From a virus: DNA of 34,247 nucleotides. The notes below the pieces were generated by a model that was not told the origin of the DNA, did not search any database, and saw nothing but the letters and a program-made list of their open reading frames with translations. Made by a program: the position numbers and the translations under genes. Where the stretch lies: positions 1 to 34,247 of IMG/VR virus record IMGVR_UViG_3300032313_000396; one strand, written 5' to 3'. Below are positions 1-7,543 of the stretch, one piece after another; the first letter of the stretch is position 1, and every line of letters begins with the position of its first letter.

Positions 1-123
1 ATTTGGATAAAAGAAAATCTCTCCTTCTTTAAAAGGAGCTGAATGGTACTTAGCCATATATTTTGTTTAGGTTGGTATTACGCTAATAACAGGAGCGCCA
101 GCAAAATCGAAAGTTCCTGAGAA
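1..123. repeat. Terminal direct repeat, left copy (circle closure)
   Basis: These 123 bases are identical to 34125-34247. The repeat cuts through the start of the tail chaperone gene (its ATG is at 57, minus strand) and the end of the tail tube gene, so no gene boundary is respected. An assembler k-mer overlap on a circular or permuted genome is the simplest reading. A true short terminal repeat is less likely because such repeats do not usually interrupt a late gene pair. Bases 1-57 on the minus strand are the first codons of the chaperone annotated at 33855-34181. Confidence 0.95.
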
Positions 124-483
124 TGAAATTTGAGAGTTTCTTTCAGCAGTAATCTCAATTGAGTTTAATTGAGCGTCAACTGTAATAATTTTGTCACCAG
201 AGTCAGTACCTCCAAAAACCAATTCAAACACTTTACCGATGTCTTCCATCAAGTCAAAAGCTGAAAGGTTAGATACTCCAGTAGATGCAAAATCTAGGTC
301 TCCTGAGAAAGAGAAAGAACCTGACTTGTCTCCGCCTTCAAGTCTAACTCCATAGTCTCCGGTGCAATCGTTTCTAACGGTTACAGATTCGTTGGAGATA
401 GAAACTGAAGCTGATGTTTTACAAACGACTGGAAGATTGTTCCACTCAAATGTAAAGAAATTGCCTAATTGATATGTTGCCAT
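67..483 (-). CDS. Major tail tube protein
   Basis: This 138-residue protein is predicted to polymerise into the tail tube around the tape measure. The sequence is beta-rich with many Ser/Thr/Gly and short alternating strands (for example SGSFSFSGDLDF and QISFSGTFDFAG), as expected of TP901-1/lambda-V-type tube subunits, and the length is in the usual range. It sits between the tail completion gene and the tail chaperones, its canonical place. It has its own promoter with the conserved 16-nt leader (box at 500-507), which fits a protein needed in many copies. The chaperone ATG follows after 9 bases across the circle junction. The family is assigned from composition and synteny, not from a signature motif. 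Confidence 0.85.
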   Translation of the reverse strand: MATYQLGNFFTFEWNNLPVVCKTSASVSISNESVTVRNDCTGDYGVRLEGGDKSGSFSFSGDLDFASTGVSNLSAFDLMEDIGKVFELVFGGTDSGDKIITVDAQLNSIEITAERNSQISFSGTFDFAGAPVISVIPT

Positions 484-499
484 TGCTTATTCGTTTTAA

Positions 500-527
500 C
501 AAATATACATAAAATTTTAATTATCAA
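500..527 (-). promoter_or_regulatory. Late promoter of the tail tube gene
   Basis: Read on the minus strand there is TTG (525-527), a 17-base spacer and TATATTTG (500-507), a match to the Bacteroidota consensus TTG-N17..23-TAnnTTTG. The leader TTAAAACGAATAAGCA (16 nt) then leads directly to the ATG at 483. The -33 box lies inside the end of the upstream gene. The same box and leader recur before the protease (7489) and portal (9697) genes. Confidence 0.8.
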
Positions 528-973
528 GACACGAAGAAAATATCCAATGTATAAGATAATATTTTTTGGTAAGCGATTTGGCTACTTCCTTGCTCAATTT
601 GTGTTCTGCTAAAGTTCTTTATAATGTTTATTGCTTGCAAATCGCCTGGTAATGTCAAATAATCTAAAGTCATTTTTTGCTGAATAGCATTAGAAATATT
701 TTCAGAAACTTTCCTACCTCCGTTACCTTGTGGAAACTTGGTAACGATATTAATCTGAAACGTTGCGTTTTGTCTAATCGAGCAATCGTTGTTTGTTGTT
801 TCTGCCTCGTTTTGGTCTGTAATAAGGACGTAAGCTTGTGAGCCTAAATAAATGGCTGGAGCAATACTTACAGGCAATTCGGTATCGTGTACTGGAATAA
901 TTGTACCGCTAAGCGTTAAAGGTGAGATTGCGTTAATTATCGCAACCCGTATGTCGGTAGATATTTCTCTCAT
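524..973 (-). CDS. Tail completion/terminator-like protein (DUF3168-like)
   Basis: This 149-residue protein lies between the HK97 gp10-like gene and the tail tube gene, where tail terminator or completion proteins of siphoviruses are found. These proteins cap the tail tube and join it to the head. Its start overlaps the stop of the upstream gene (ATGA, 970-973), showing translational coupling. The sequence alternates strands and helices and ends with a hydrophobic strand, YTLDIFFVS, resembling the last strand of this fold. There is no diagnostic motif; the call rests on size, fold impression and position. Confidence 0.65.
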   Translation of the reverse strand: MREISTDIRVAIINAISPLTLSGTIIPVHDTELPVSIAPAIYLGSQAYVLITDQNEAETTNNDCSIRQNATFQINIVTKFPQGNGGRKVSENISNAIQQKMTLDYLTLPGDLQAINIIKNFSRTQIEQGSSQIAYQKILSYTLDIFFVS

Positions 974-1449
974 TTTAAAGCCTTATTTATTTCGGTTACC
1001 ATATCATTTACTAAATTAGCCGTATTTCTATAAAATGCCGGCATAAGGTAAGGCTGTCCAATAATACGTCCTTTACCATTTCTGTAATATCTCCTTGCAA
1101 TTTCTCTTACCTCTGCTGAATATTGAGGATTTGATAAAATATCACGTGCACTTAAACCTGTTCCAAATTCCATCCATGCCTCCCATTGTTCACCACTACT
1201 TGGAACATCCAAACCAACTTGCCAAAATAATCCAGACTCCAAAACTTTTTTACCAATTTTTTGCCTAATAAAACTTAAATTAATTCTTGCGTCTCCAATT
1301 TGATAAGATGTTGGTGCATTTCTAGTAGCTTCTATTTCAATATTAGTTGCTGTGCTTGCCAAAGAATATTTAACCGCTTTAACAATTCCATCTCTTTTTT
1401 TATTCAAATCAGATAGGGCCTGATCCAATCCTTTAACCTTTACGCTCAT
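970..1449 (-). CDS. HK97 gp10-like head-tail joining protein
   Basis: This 159-residue protein resembles the HK97 gp10 family of head-tail connector proteins. The N-terminal part (1-60) has the amphipathic helix and the IEIEATRNAPTSYQIGDARI segment, where family members place A(R)xxAPvdTGxLR-like sequence. Residues near 90-95 (MEFGTGLSA) match the family's typical VEFGT motif, and the C-terminal GQPYLMPAFYRN matches the usual PfLrPA motif. It is coupled to both neighbours by ATGA overlaps (1446-1449 and 970-973). Confidence 0.85.
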   Translation of the reverse strand: MSVKVKGLDQALSDLNKKRDGIVKAVKYSLASTATNIEIEATRNAPTSYQIGDARINLSFIRQKIGKKVLESGLFWQVGLDVPSSGEQWEAWMEFGTGLSARDILSNPQYSAEVREIARRYYRNGKGRIIGQPYLMPAFYRNTANLVNDMVTEINKALK

Positions 1450-1772
1450 ATTCCAATCATGTTAATAACATATTCTTTATGCTGACGTTCTGACTCAAGG
1501 CTAATCGATGTAATCTTATAGTATTTTGAACGATAAACTATTTGATAAGTCTCGTCAGGCTCAAAAAAACTCCTATATTGAATTCTTACATTGTAAGTAT
1601 TTGGCATAACCATTTGACCAGATTCTAACCCATTATTACCTCTAGTTTGTTTTACAGATGCAAATGTAACTATAGAGGTCAAAGGAGTTAAAACAGTTCC
1701 TCCAGCTGCATCGCTTACAGCTTGAAATGTTATAAAAGTTACCTTTTGATCGTAATTTCCAAAGTTTATCAT
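1446..1772 (-). CDS. Phage head-tail adaptor / stopper
   Basis: This 108-residue protein is of the head-tail joining (SPP1 gp16 / HK97 gp7-like, Phage_H_T_join) type, which seals the connector after packaging. The opening residues DQKVTFITFQAVSDAAGGTV match the family's usual start (ItfqrpvtstdglGg). The later NVRIQYRSFFEPDETYQIVYRSKYYKITSIS segment matches the typical ir(y)r.di...rI.y.gk.y.I..i pattern. It is coupled by short overlaps to the gp6-like connector upstream and the gp10-like gene downstream. Confidence 0.87.
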   Translation of the reverse strand: MINFGNYDQKVTFITFQAVSDAAGGTVLTPLTSIVTFASVKQTRGNNGLESGQMVMPNTYNVRIQYRSFFEPDETYQIVYRSKYYKITSISLESERQHKEYVINMIGI

Positions 1773-2236
1773 ACAAACAAGTCAGCTCTATATCTTAACT
1801 CCGTTGAAATGCTAGCCTTTTGAGCGTATTGCTCTTGTACTGTAATAAAATTCTGACGATATGCAAAATCAGTTGCAATCCTTTTTAACATTGCAATTCT
1901 TAGGTCTTGAGGCAAAGGATTTGTATTATTAAAACCAGCATAATAAACATAGTTTCGAATTTCGGTTTCGTCTGTTGTAACATCTGAAATCCAAGGCCCA
2001 ATTGGATAAATCCTTTCGCTGCGCTTGTTGTTTGAAATAGTTACATTTCTAGGAACATAAAGCATACCGCTAACCTTTTCCGATTCCATCCTAGCTCCTG
2101 GAATTAGTTCGTTACTAATTAAAGAATCCCAATCTGCGAAATCTATTTGCATCCAAGCCTTAGCCTCTGCCAAGGTAATTGGTTCAGGTGATACGAAACT
2201 AGTATATCTAATGTCGAGTGGTCTAATTACGCTCAT
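1769..2236 (-). CDS. Head-tail connector, gp6-like
   Basis: This 155-residue protein resembles the HK97 gp6 / phage_gp6 connector that docks under the portal. PEPITLAEAKAWMQID near residues 17-32 is the characteristic start of the family (pvtLeeaKahLrid), followed by DWDSLISNELIPGARMESEK, the conserved long helix. The ATG at 2236 is preferred over an in-frame ATG 36 bases upstream because it overlaps the stop of the preceding small gene (ATGA at 2233-2236) and begins the conserved region. A helical C-terminus with RIATDFAYRQN is also typical. Confidence 0.87.
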   Translation of the reverse strand: MSVIRPLDIRYTSFVSPEPITLAEAKAWMQIDFADWDSLISNELIPGARMESEKVSGMLYVPRNVTISNNKRSERIYPIGPWISDVTTDETEIRNYVYYAGFNNTNPLPQDLRIAMLKRIATDFAYRQNFITVQEQYAQKASISTELRYRADLFV

Positions 2237-2373
2237 TTCGTTTTTATTTCTTGTTTGTCCATTTTGACCCAAATTGCTAATCCTTTGTCTACTAGGTAAG
2301 TGTCGTAAGTCTTTCCTACCGTTAGTACTTCGCCTTTCTGAAATGGTGCTAGGTCAACTAATAATTTTATCAT
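2233..2373 (-). CDS. Small head-module protein, 46 residues
   Basis: This 46-codon gene starts at the ATG at 2373 and ends with a TGA at 2233-2235 that overlaps the start of the gp6-like connector. The product begins MIKLLVDLAPFQKGEVLTVG and continues with a D-K-G-L-A-I-W-V segment. This is the KGEV..V....A..LV.KGVA pattern of small SH3-like proteins often encoded beside head-tail connectors in siphoviruses. Function is unknown; a minor head or connector role is inferred only from position. It follows the third glycosyltransferase by 11 bases. Confidence 0.75.
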   Translation of the reverse strand: MIKLLVDLAPFQKGEVLTVGKTYDTYLVDKGLAIWVKMDKQEIKTK

Positions 2374-2384
2374 AAAGATACTAT

Positions 2385-2927
2385 TTATTTCATTAAATGT
2401 TTTTTCTCATTCCAAGGCTCGAAATCAGTCCAAGGTCTATAAGAATGAAAAACATAAAGTGAACGTATTAAACCAATCTTTAAGCCAAGCTCTTTAACTC
2501 GCATTGAAAACAGAGAATCAAAAGCTAAACTATTTTCTGTAAACTTAATTTTCTTCCAAGTCTTGTACTGAAATGCCATAAAGAAACCGGCAATATATTC
2601 CTTAATTTCTTCTACCCCACCCCCCTCGTATGACATGGCGATATTGTAATGGTTTCTAATGTTTAAATCGTTACTAAAGGCTTTTTCATGCAGTTGGTGC
2701 TTTGATCTTAGCCGATTGGTATAGCATCCAACCAAACCAAACTTGTCTCCATCTAAAGACAAAGCATCATGTATTCTCTTTCCCCAATCTGGAGTCAGAT
2801 ACAGAATGTCTCCGTCTTGCATCACTATCCAATCGTCATCATTTGCATTTATGCTGGCCAAGTATTCGTTGTAAGCTTTGCCAATGTCTTTATCTAAGCT
2901 AAATGGGTTTGAATAAAATATTTTCAT
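2385..2927 (-). CDS. Glycosyltransferase-like protein (GT-A fold)
   Basis: This 180-residue protein looks like a GT-A glycosyltransferase. Residues 30-48 (DDDWIVMQDGDILYLTPDW) contain a DGD metal-binding-type motif followed by the usual aromatic/Pro segment. A region near 112 (EYIAGFFMAFQYKTWKKI) resembles the acceptor-side loop of GT2-like enzymes that copy or modify surface sugars. It lacks the usual N-terminal nucleotide-binding half seen in full GT2 domains, so it may be compact or may act with its neighbour. ATGA overlap (2924-2927) couples it to the preceding glycosyltransferase. The gene contains one of the strand-biased C-tracts (2620-2625), read as Gly-Gly-Gly. Substrate unknown. Confidence 0.75.
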   Translation of the reverse strand: MKIFYSNPFSLDKDIGKAYNEYLASINANDDDWIVMQDGDILYLTPDWGKRIHDALSLDGDKFGLVGCYTNRLRSKHQLHEKAFSNDLNIRNHYNIAMSYEGGGVEEIKEYIAGFFMAFQYKTWKKIKFTENSLAFDSLFSMRVKELGLKIGLIRSLYVFHSYRPWTDFEPWNEKKHLMK

Positions 2928-3619
2928 TTGTAAGAAACAAATTCTGGTTTACCTCCAAGCTCCTCCCATACTTTTAAATTATGTTTGCCACTTTCTCTTT
3001 TTACATCTATTGGAATTGAACTTTTAAACTCATTGTAATAATCGCAAACGTGAAATAAATCTAGGCTATTTGGCAAATCAATATAAGGATACGGAGTTAA
3101 TCCTAGTAGGTTAATCCTCTGACTATATTCAACGTGTTCAAATCCCCAAATGCTAAATTCTGGCCTCATACCTCCAGCCGTTTTGATTGTCTTTTGTGTT
3201 AAAAAAAGCAAACATCCATTTGGAGCTTTATAAGTTGTAAATCCGTTCCATTCTCCTTCTTTTCTTACTGATGGACTATAAAATTGATTTCTGTGATTTT
3301 TTTCAAATGTCAAAGCCAAATGATTCAGATTGGATTTAATATAAGGTTTTTCCCATCCTTTAATCTTTGGGTAAATGTCATCGTCTGCTAAAAAAACAAA
3401 ATCAAAATCCTCAGCTAATTCCAAGCATTTATTTTTTGCTTTTGCTATTCCTTGCTGCTTATCAAACCTAAAATTTGCATTCTTTACTGGTATAGTTGAT
3501 GCATCATCAACAATAAATATTTTAGCATTTTTAGGTTTATATTTTTTCCATTCTGCTAAAGAAAAATCCAAAACAGAATGCCTATTCCTAGTAGTTATAC
3601 AGATTGCGATTTTTTCCAT
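2924..3619 (-). CDS. Glycosyltransferase family 2-like protein
   Basis: This 231-residue protein is a GT-A/GT2-type sugar transferase. The start IAICITTRNRHSVLDFSLAEW is the typical strand-helix opening. IFIVDDAST (near 34-42) is the first acidic motif, GIAKAKNKCLELA the following helix, and FVFLADDDIYP (near 74-84) the DxD-type metal/nucleotide-sugar site. GGMRPEFSIWGFEHVEYSQRI (near 149-169) matches the ED-like catalytic segment of the family. It overlaps the end of the large glycosyltransferase by 25 bases and the next gene by 4 bases, so the three form a translational unit. The acceptor is unknown: virion protein, teichoic/LPS-like surface sugar or DNA base are all possible. Confidence 0.88.
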   Translation of the reverse strand: MEKIAICITTRNRHSVLDFSLAEWKKYKPKNAKIFIVDDASTIPVKNANFRFDKQQGIAKAKNKCLELAEDFDFVFLADDDIYPKIKGWEKPYIKSNLNHLALTFEKNHRNQFYSPSVRKEGEWNGFTTYKAPNGCLLFLTQKTIKTAGGMRPEFSIWGFEHVEYSQRINLLGLTPYPYIDLPNSLDLFHVCDYYNEFKSSIPIDVKRESGKHNLKVWEELGGKPEFVSYK

Positions 3620-4914
3620 TGGATAAAGCTTGGATGATCTGAAAATAAAGTTTGATTATATTTTTTATTGAATAATTCTAGCTTAGACCACATTAAATCA
3701 TTTCTATCACTAATGCTTCTTTCTTTTAATGTTTGGCTACCCAAATGATTTACTCTAGCAGAAGGCACTAACATTGGAGGCATATCAATTTTCTTTAATT
3801 GCTCAACTAAAGAATTGTCAGCAAACCAAAAATCAAAATCCTCATCAAGTCCACCAATTTCTTTATATAATGACCTTTTCATCATAAATGCCCAACCAGA
3901 TAAGTTTCTGCCACACTGCCACCCTATTTCATTTTCTGTAATATCCTTTTGTCTAAAATCAGCCATTGCAATAGGACTCACAATAGGATAATCAGCAGCT
4001 AACAAACCATGCAGCCAACCATTTTTAAATATTAAATCATTATTACAGAACATGATCCAAGGAGCATTACCACGAACTGCTCCAAAATTTAAAAATTTGT
4101 TATAATTAAACTGTGAATGAGGATTGTATGTGGCTGCATTTTTATAGAATAAATTAGTCTTTTCTTCTATTACAATACAATTAACCTCCAAGCCATTTGC
4201 AGATTGGATACAAGTATCAATTGCATTTTGAGTCATTTGTGACCCTAATTTTGAAGCGTTTGAAATAAAAACTACATCTACTATTGGATTCATATTACTT
4301 TTTCTTTTATTTCTTATATTAGGTATATACTCTTGAGCAACGGTTGTTAAATCACTGTAATCGTAATGATAAAGAACTTTATTAATTTTAAATTCACTTT
4401 TTAGATGTGGTTTTAGAATCTTAGCATAAGCAGCATCCTCAGCTCTAGGTAAACTTGGAAATGAAACCTTTGTAGAAATTTCCTTTTTTATTACTGGAAT
4501 ATGATTTGGCAATCTAAAATATGCATCCTCAGTATTGTAGTCGTTAGGAAAATCTTTAGAATAGTAACAGATTTTAGGATTGTTTCCATTTAGGGAAACA
4601 GAAACCTCAAATACAATTGAATCTGCATTAGAATCAATTGCCTCTAAAATAGTTGAAATGTAATCTGGCTCAATACGATCATCACAATCAACAAATGAAA
4701 TGTATTTACCTCTAGCCATGCTAATCATAAGATTTCTCTTATCTCCTAGCATAATGGTTTTGTTATCAATTAAATAAATAATCTCAACCTGCTTTTGTTT
4801 ATCAGCATCCAAACCTTCTAATTGACCATACAGCATTTCTAAGGATTTAGGCAAAAAAGTGTTTCTCCTTTCAGATACTGAAGGAATCAAAATTGATAAT
4901 TTAATATCGCTCAT
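3595..4914 (-). CDS. Two-domain glycosyltransferase (tandem GT2-like)
   Basis: This 439-residue protein appears to hold two GT-A domains. Domain 1 (about 1-205) opens LSILIPSVSERRNTFLPKS and has the RGKYISFVDCDDRIEPDYI segment with a DCDD metal-type motif near 76-79. Domain 2 (about 210-439) opens VDVVFISNAS, has APWIMFCNNDLIFKNGW as its nucleotide-sugar site near 285-301, and GGLDEDFDFWFADNSLVEQL near 353-372 as an ED-type catalytic region. Bifunctional enzymes of this type add two different sugars in sequence. The gene sits between the Cys-rich mini-protein and two more transferases, inside the head module. The cassette is AT-rich and interrupts the usual capsid-to-connector gene order, which suggests an inserted block. 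Confidence 0.85.
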   Translation of the reverse strand: MSDIKLSILIPSVSERRNTFLPKSLEMLYGQLEGLDADKQKQVEIIYLIDNKTIMLGDKRNLMISMARGKYISFVDCDDRIEPDYISTILEAIDSNADSIVFEVSVSLNGNNPKICYYSKDFPNDYNTEDAYFRLPNHIPVIKKEISTKVSFPSLPRAEDAAYAKILKPHLKSEFKINKVLYHYDYSDLTTVAQEYIPNIRNKRKSNMNPIVDVVFISNASKLGSQMTQNAIDTCIQSANGLEVNCIVIEEKTNLFYKNAATYNPHSQFNYNKFLNFGAVRGNAPWIMFCNNDLIFKNGWLHGLLAADYPIVSPIAMADFRQKDITENEIGWQCGRNLSGWAFMMKRSLYKEIGGLDEDFDFWFADNSLVEQLKKIDMPPMLVPSARVNHLGSQTLKERSISDRNDLMWSKLELFNKKYNQTLFSDHPSFIQWKKSQSV

Positions 4915-4926
4915 AAATTGTCCTAA

Positions 4927-5103
4927 TTATATTTCGCCACAAGGCTTACAATTCTTTTTGAAATATACTTTGCAATCAGTCCCTTCATGATTGCATGGTT
5001 CTTCATCAAAGTAAACCTGACTTACACTAGCCTTAGAAGTAAACCTAAGACAAGTGTTTTTCAACTTGCATCTCTGAGGCTTACACATCGTAAATGTTGC
5101 CAT
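4927..5103 (-). CDS. Cys-rich mini-protein, 58 residues
   Basis: This ORF runs from the ATG at 5103 to the TAA at 4927-4929 and has seven cysteines (residues 7, 12, 18, 37, 44, 52, 55). The opening TMCKPQRCKLKNTCLRFTSK shares its spacing C7-x4-C12-x5-C18 and the following RFTxK with the early-arm protein at 21780-21977. The two are paralogues. Metal binding, probably zinc, is inferred from the cysteine pattern. It lies just after the terminator that follows the major capsid gene and 12 bases before the first glycosyltransferase, so it may belong to the same transcript as that cassette. Function unknown. Confidence 0.8.
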   Translation of the reverse strand: MATFTMCKPQRCKLKNTCLRFTSKASVSQVYFDEEPCNHEGTDCKVYFKKNCKPCGEI

Positions 5104-5150
5104 ATTTTATAATTTATTTCCTAAAGAAACTAATTTTCAATAAGTTAAAC

Positions 5151-5176
5151 AAAAAAAGGCGAGAAAATTTCTCGCC
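5151..5176 (-). terminator. Intrinsic terminator after the major capsid gene
   Basis: The stem-loop GGCGAGAAAATTTCTCGCC (5158-5176) has an 8-bp stem. On the minus strand it is followed directly by seven T (5151-5157 are A on the plus strand). It lies about 30 bases after the stop codon of the major capsid gene, so it separates the head operon from the Cys-rich/glycosyltransferase genes or gives partial termination. On the plus strand the T-run is poor, so it works leftward. Confidence 0.9.
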
Positions 5177-5207
5177 CTTTTATACTAAACACAAACACAA
5201 AACACTA

Positions 5208-6479
5208 TTAAGTAGTTTCAAGGATAGCCTTTGCAGCTGCAAAAGTTCCTTTAACCAATACTGGAGTATCGTTAGCAGAGATAAACTGCACCAAACGCTG
5301 CTCAATTCTTACAGTCTTCAAGTTGTCGATGAAGTCATCACCAGAGTCTCCAATAGCAACCTGCAAACCGCTTCTCAAACGTACGTTGATAACTGAAAGG
5401 TCACCACCTACGAAGTTAGCAGCAGTTCCAGTCAAAGCGTTAGTTGGGATGATGTTTACTCCCCAAGCAGTTACACCACCTTGAGCATTGAAAGTAACGC
5501 CAGCAGGCAAGATGTAATTCTTGTCATTATCTTTCTCAGAAAGCATCAAGTGATACTGACCAGTCTCAACAAATACACCATTTACAGAACCGTTTGCCGC
5601 TCTAACTTGAGCGATAATTCCGTGAATAACATCCCAGTTAGTAGCAGATTCAACGCCACCAGCCATAGAACCACCAGTAAAGGTAGTAGACTTAGACAGC
5701 AAACCAGCAAGCTGAGGAGATGTTCCGTTACCAGTAAACAACTGGTTTTCGATTACAGTCTCAACACGCTTTACTCCATTGGATTGGATGTAAGAAGCTA
5801 AGTAAGCCGCATCTTCCAACATTTCCATGGAAACCTTCATGTGTACACCGATTTTCTCAACCTTAGCTCTCTGTTCTTTGTATTGAACATCAAGTTGGGT
5901 TTTCTCAACACCTTCGCCAATCATTACTGGAGTTCCCTCCTGATCGTATTCTTCAACCCATACTGCATACTGAGTTCCTATTGCTCCAACGCTTGCGTTA
6001 GCAAGGTAAGTCAACAAACGCTGACGGATAGGAGAAACAACGCCAGTAAACTCAGAAATAGTTACCTGAGAAGAAGAGTTAGCGTTATCGATTGTAGAAG
6101 CTAGAGTAATAGTTCCAACTGCCTTCTCGTTGATTTCGAATACCAAAGGAGCCTTAAGACGAGCGTTAGGCTCAGACTTCAATCTTTCGATTTCTGCTCT
6201 TACTGGCTCGTAAGCCTTCATGAAAGCGGTTTTAAAATCTTCAGCGTTTACTTGTTTGTCTACTGCATTCTTCTGCATTGCAATGTCAAGCTTGTCAAGT
6301 TGCTTTTGCATCTCAGCAGCTTCTTCCTTAGTTACTACACCGCTAAGAGACTTAAGTAAGCTCTCAGCCTTTTCGAAAGCTTCGTTAGCTTTCACTTCTG
6401 CATTACTAGCCTTAGCTTTAAGAGCCTCGCCAGCCTCTGCAATTACTGCCTTTACGGCATCAATTGTTAGATTTTCCAT
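5208..6479 (-). CDS. Major capsid protein, HK97 fold
   Basis: This 423-residue protein is the main shell subunit. Residues 1-105 are Ala/Glu/Lys-rich predicted coiled coil (AVIAEAGEALKAKASNAEVK and on), the delta/scaffold domain normally removed by the protease. The remainder has HK97-family landmarks: ASTIDNANSSSQVTISEFTG near the N-arm, YAVWVEEYDQEGTPVMIGEG before the long helix, VEKIGVHMKVSMEMLEDAAYLASYI (spine helix) and ENQLFTGNGTSPQLAGLL. The start overlaps the end of the protease gene by 13 bases. Codon use is visibly more GC-rich than in the downstream glycosyltransferases, as expected of a highly expressed gene, and a strong terminator follows. Confidence 0.95.
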   Translation of the reverse strand: MENLTIDAVKAVIAEAGEALKAKASNAEVKANEAFEKAESLLKSLSGVVTKEEAAEMQKQLDKLDIAMQKNAVDKQVNAEDFKTAFMKAYEPVRAEIERLKSEPNARLKAPLVFEINEKAVGTITLASTIDNANSSSQVTISEFTGVVSPIRQRLLTYLANASVGAIGTQYAVWVEEYDQEGTPVMIGEGVEKTQLDVQYKEQRAKVEKIGVHMKVSMEMLEDAAYLASYIQSNGVKRVETVIENQLFTGNGTSPQLAGLLSKSTTFTGGSMAGGVESATNWDVIHGIIAQVRAANGSVNGVFVETGQYHLMLSEKDNDKNYILPAGVTFNAQGGVTAWGVNIIPTNALTGTAANFVGGDLSVINVRLRSGLQVAIGDSGDDFIDNLKTVRIEQRLVQFISANDTPVLVKGTFAAAKAILETT

Positions 6480-7489
6480 GATTCAAATTGTTTTTTAAGT
6501 TCGTTAATTGTTATTATTTCCACCGCTTCGGCTTCTTTAATTTCCAAAGTAGGCGAGGCTGGCTTTAGAAACTCCAAAAGTGATTTAAGTTGATTTTCTA
6601 GTTTTTCAAGTGTTTCATCGGTTGCATCTGATGTCTTTACAAACTTCTCAAGTCTGTCAAGATATTCGAATGCGTCTGCTTCGCTTTTAAGGTCGATAAA
6701 TGTAGTTTCAGGATTGGCACCCAAGAATTGTACTGCTGAGCCTTCATACATCATTACTTCCTTAATTAGGTTCGCTTTAGCTTGCTGGTCGAACTGTTCT
6801 TTAATAGTTCTAAAGCCAAACGAATGCTGGTTGATTAGTTCGCTCTCAATCATCTTCTGAAAGTCAGCTCCAGCGGCATGGCTACCAATTTTAGCCTCGT
6901 ATCGCAAGCCTTTATTGTCTTCGTAAAGATTGTTGATTTTTGCGACAACTTTGTTTTTATCGTGATCTAGCAAATACTTGATTAACTGCTTTCCTTGAGG
7001 GCCACGCTCCATTACTGTCTTGGTAAATGCTCCTGCCTCAATAATATCGCCATCGAGGTCTTTGTTACCAAAAACAGCAAAGTAACCTGAAACAATACCC
7101 TGTTTCATGTCGCTATCTGTAAAGCCTTGGTTTAATCCTTTTTTTACAAAACCCATATTGCTAGTTTTTTCTAATTCCTTTAATTTATTCCTACTCCAAG
7201 TTAAAGCAGCCCTACCCCCCCATGCATCGTACATCAATAGACCACAACCATCAGAATAAGATGATGAAGATTCTAAATCAACTTCATGTCTGCTAAGATA
7301 GCTAAACATTCTTTTAATCGTATCAACTGAAATAGCCTCACCGTTTGCAAGCTGATTTGCCCTCTGCTTTCCGACCGGAGTACCACATGGCCCCCATCCG
7401 TTCTCATCAACGTATTTCAAAACTCTTTTGGCATTATTTCTAACCGCCTCGGGATAATCGGAATACGTTTGCTCGGCTTTCTCTAGCAT
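6467..7489 (-). CDS. Prohead protease with an extra N-terminal domain
   Basis: This 340-residue protein processes the prohead scaffold and capsid. Residues about 130-230 are an HK97-type (S78) protease: GYFAVFGNKDLDGDIIEAGAF opening, catalytic His in YLLDHD (H176) and Ser in INQHSFGFR (S223). Residues 240-340 are acidic coiled coil, scaffold-like. The first 110 residues form a separate domain (YPEAVRNNAKRVLKYVDENG, a GTPVGKQRANQLANGE segment and YDAWGGRAALTWSRNK) that most S78 proteases lack. Similar segments occur fused to head proteins in other phages; the role is unknown, and scaffold or portal contact is a guess. The gene has its own promoter (7506-7533). Confidence 0.92.
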   Translation of the reverse strand: MLEKAEQTYSDYPEAVRNNAKRVLKYVDENGWGPCGTPVGKQRANQLANGEAISVDTIKRMFSYLSRHEVDLESSSSYSDGCGLLMYDAWGGRAALTWSRNKLKELEKTSNMGFVKKGLNQGFTDSDMKQGIVSGYFAVFGNKDLDGDIIEAGAFTKTVMERGPQGKQLIKYLLDHDKNKVVAKINNLYEDNKGLRYEAKIGSHAAGADFQKMIESELINQHSFGFRTIKEQFDQQAKANLIKEVMMYEGSAVQFLGANPETTFIDLKSEADAFEYLDRLEKFVKTSDATDETLEKLENQLKSLLEFLKPASPTLEIKEAEAVEIITINELKKQFESWKI

Positions 7490-7505
7490 TGCTTATTCGT
7501 TTAGA

Positions 7506-7533
7506 CAAATATACAAATAAATAAAATTAACAA
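7506..7533 (-). promoter_or_regulatory. Late promoter of the protease-capsid genes
   Basis: On the minus strand TTG (7531-7533), a 17-base spacer and TATATTTG (7506-7513) match the Bacteroidota promoter consensus. The 16-nt leader TCTAAACGAATAAGCA leads to the ATG at 7489. Spacing, box and leader agree with the promoters before the tail tube and portal genes. Confidence 0.82.
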
Positions 7534-7543
7534 ACAAAACTGC

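Noticed and set aside
1-123. Biological direct terminal repeat as a packaging end
   Set aside because: The repeat splits a chaperone and a tail tube gene and has the length of an assembly overlap; circle closure explains it better.
5094-6498. Several plus-strand open frames opposite the capsid gene
   Set aside because: They are antisense shadows of a well-supported capsid gene with no leaders of their own and unlikely composition.
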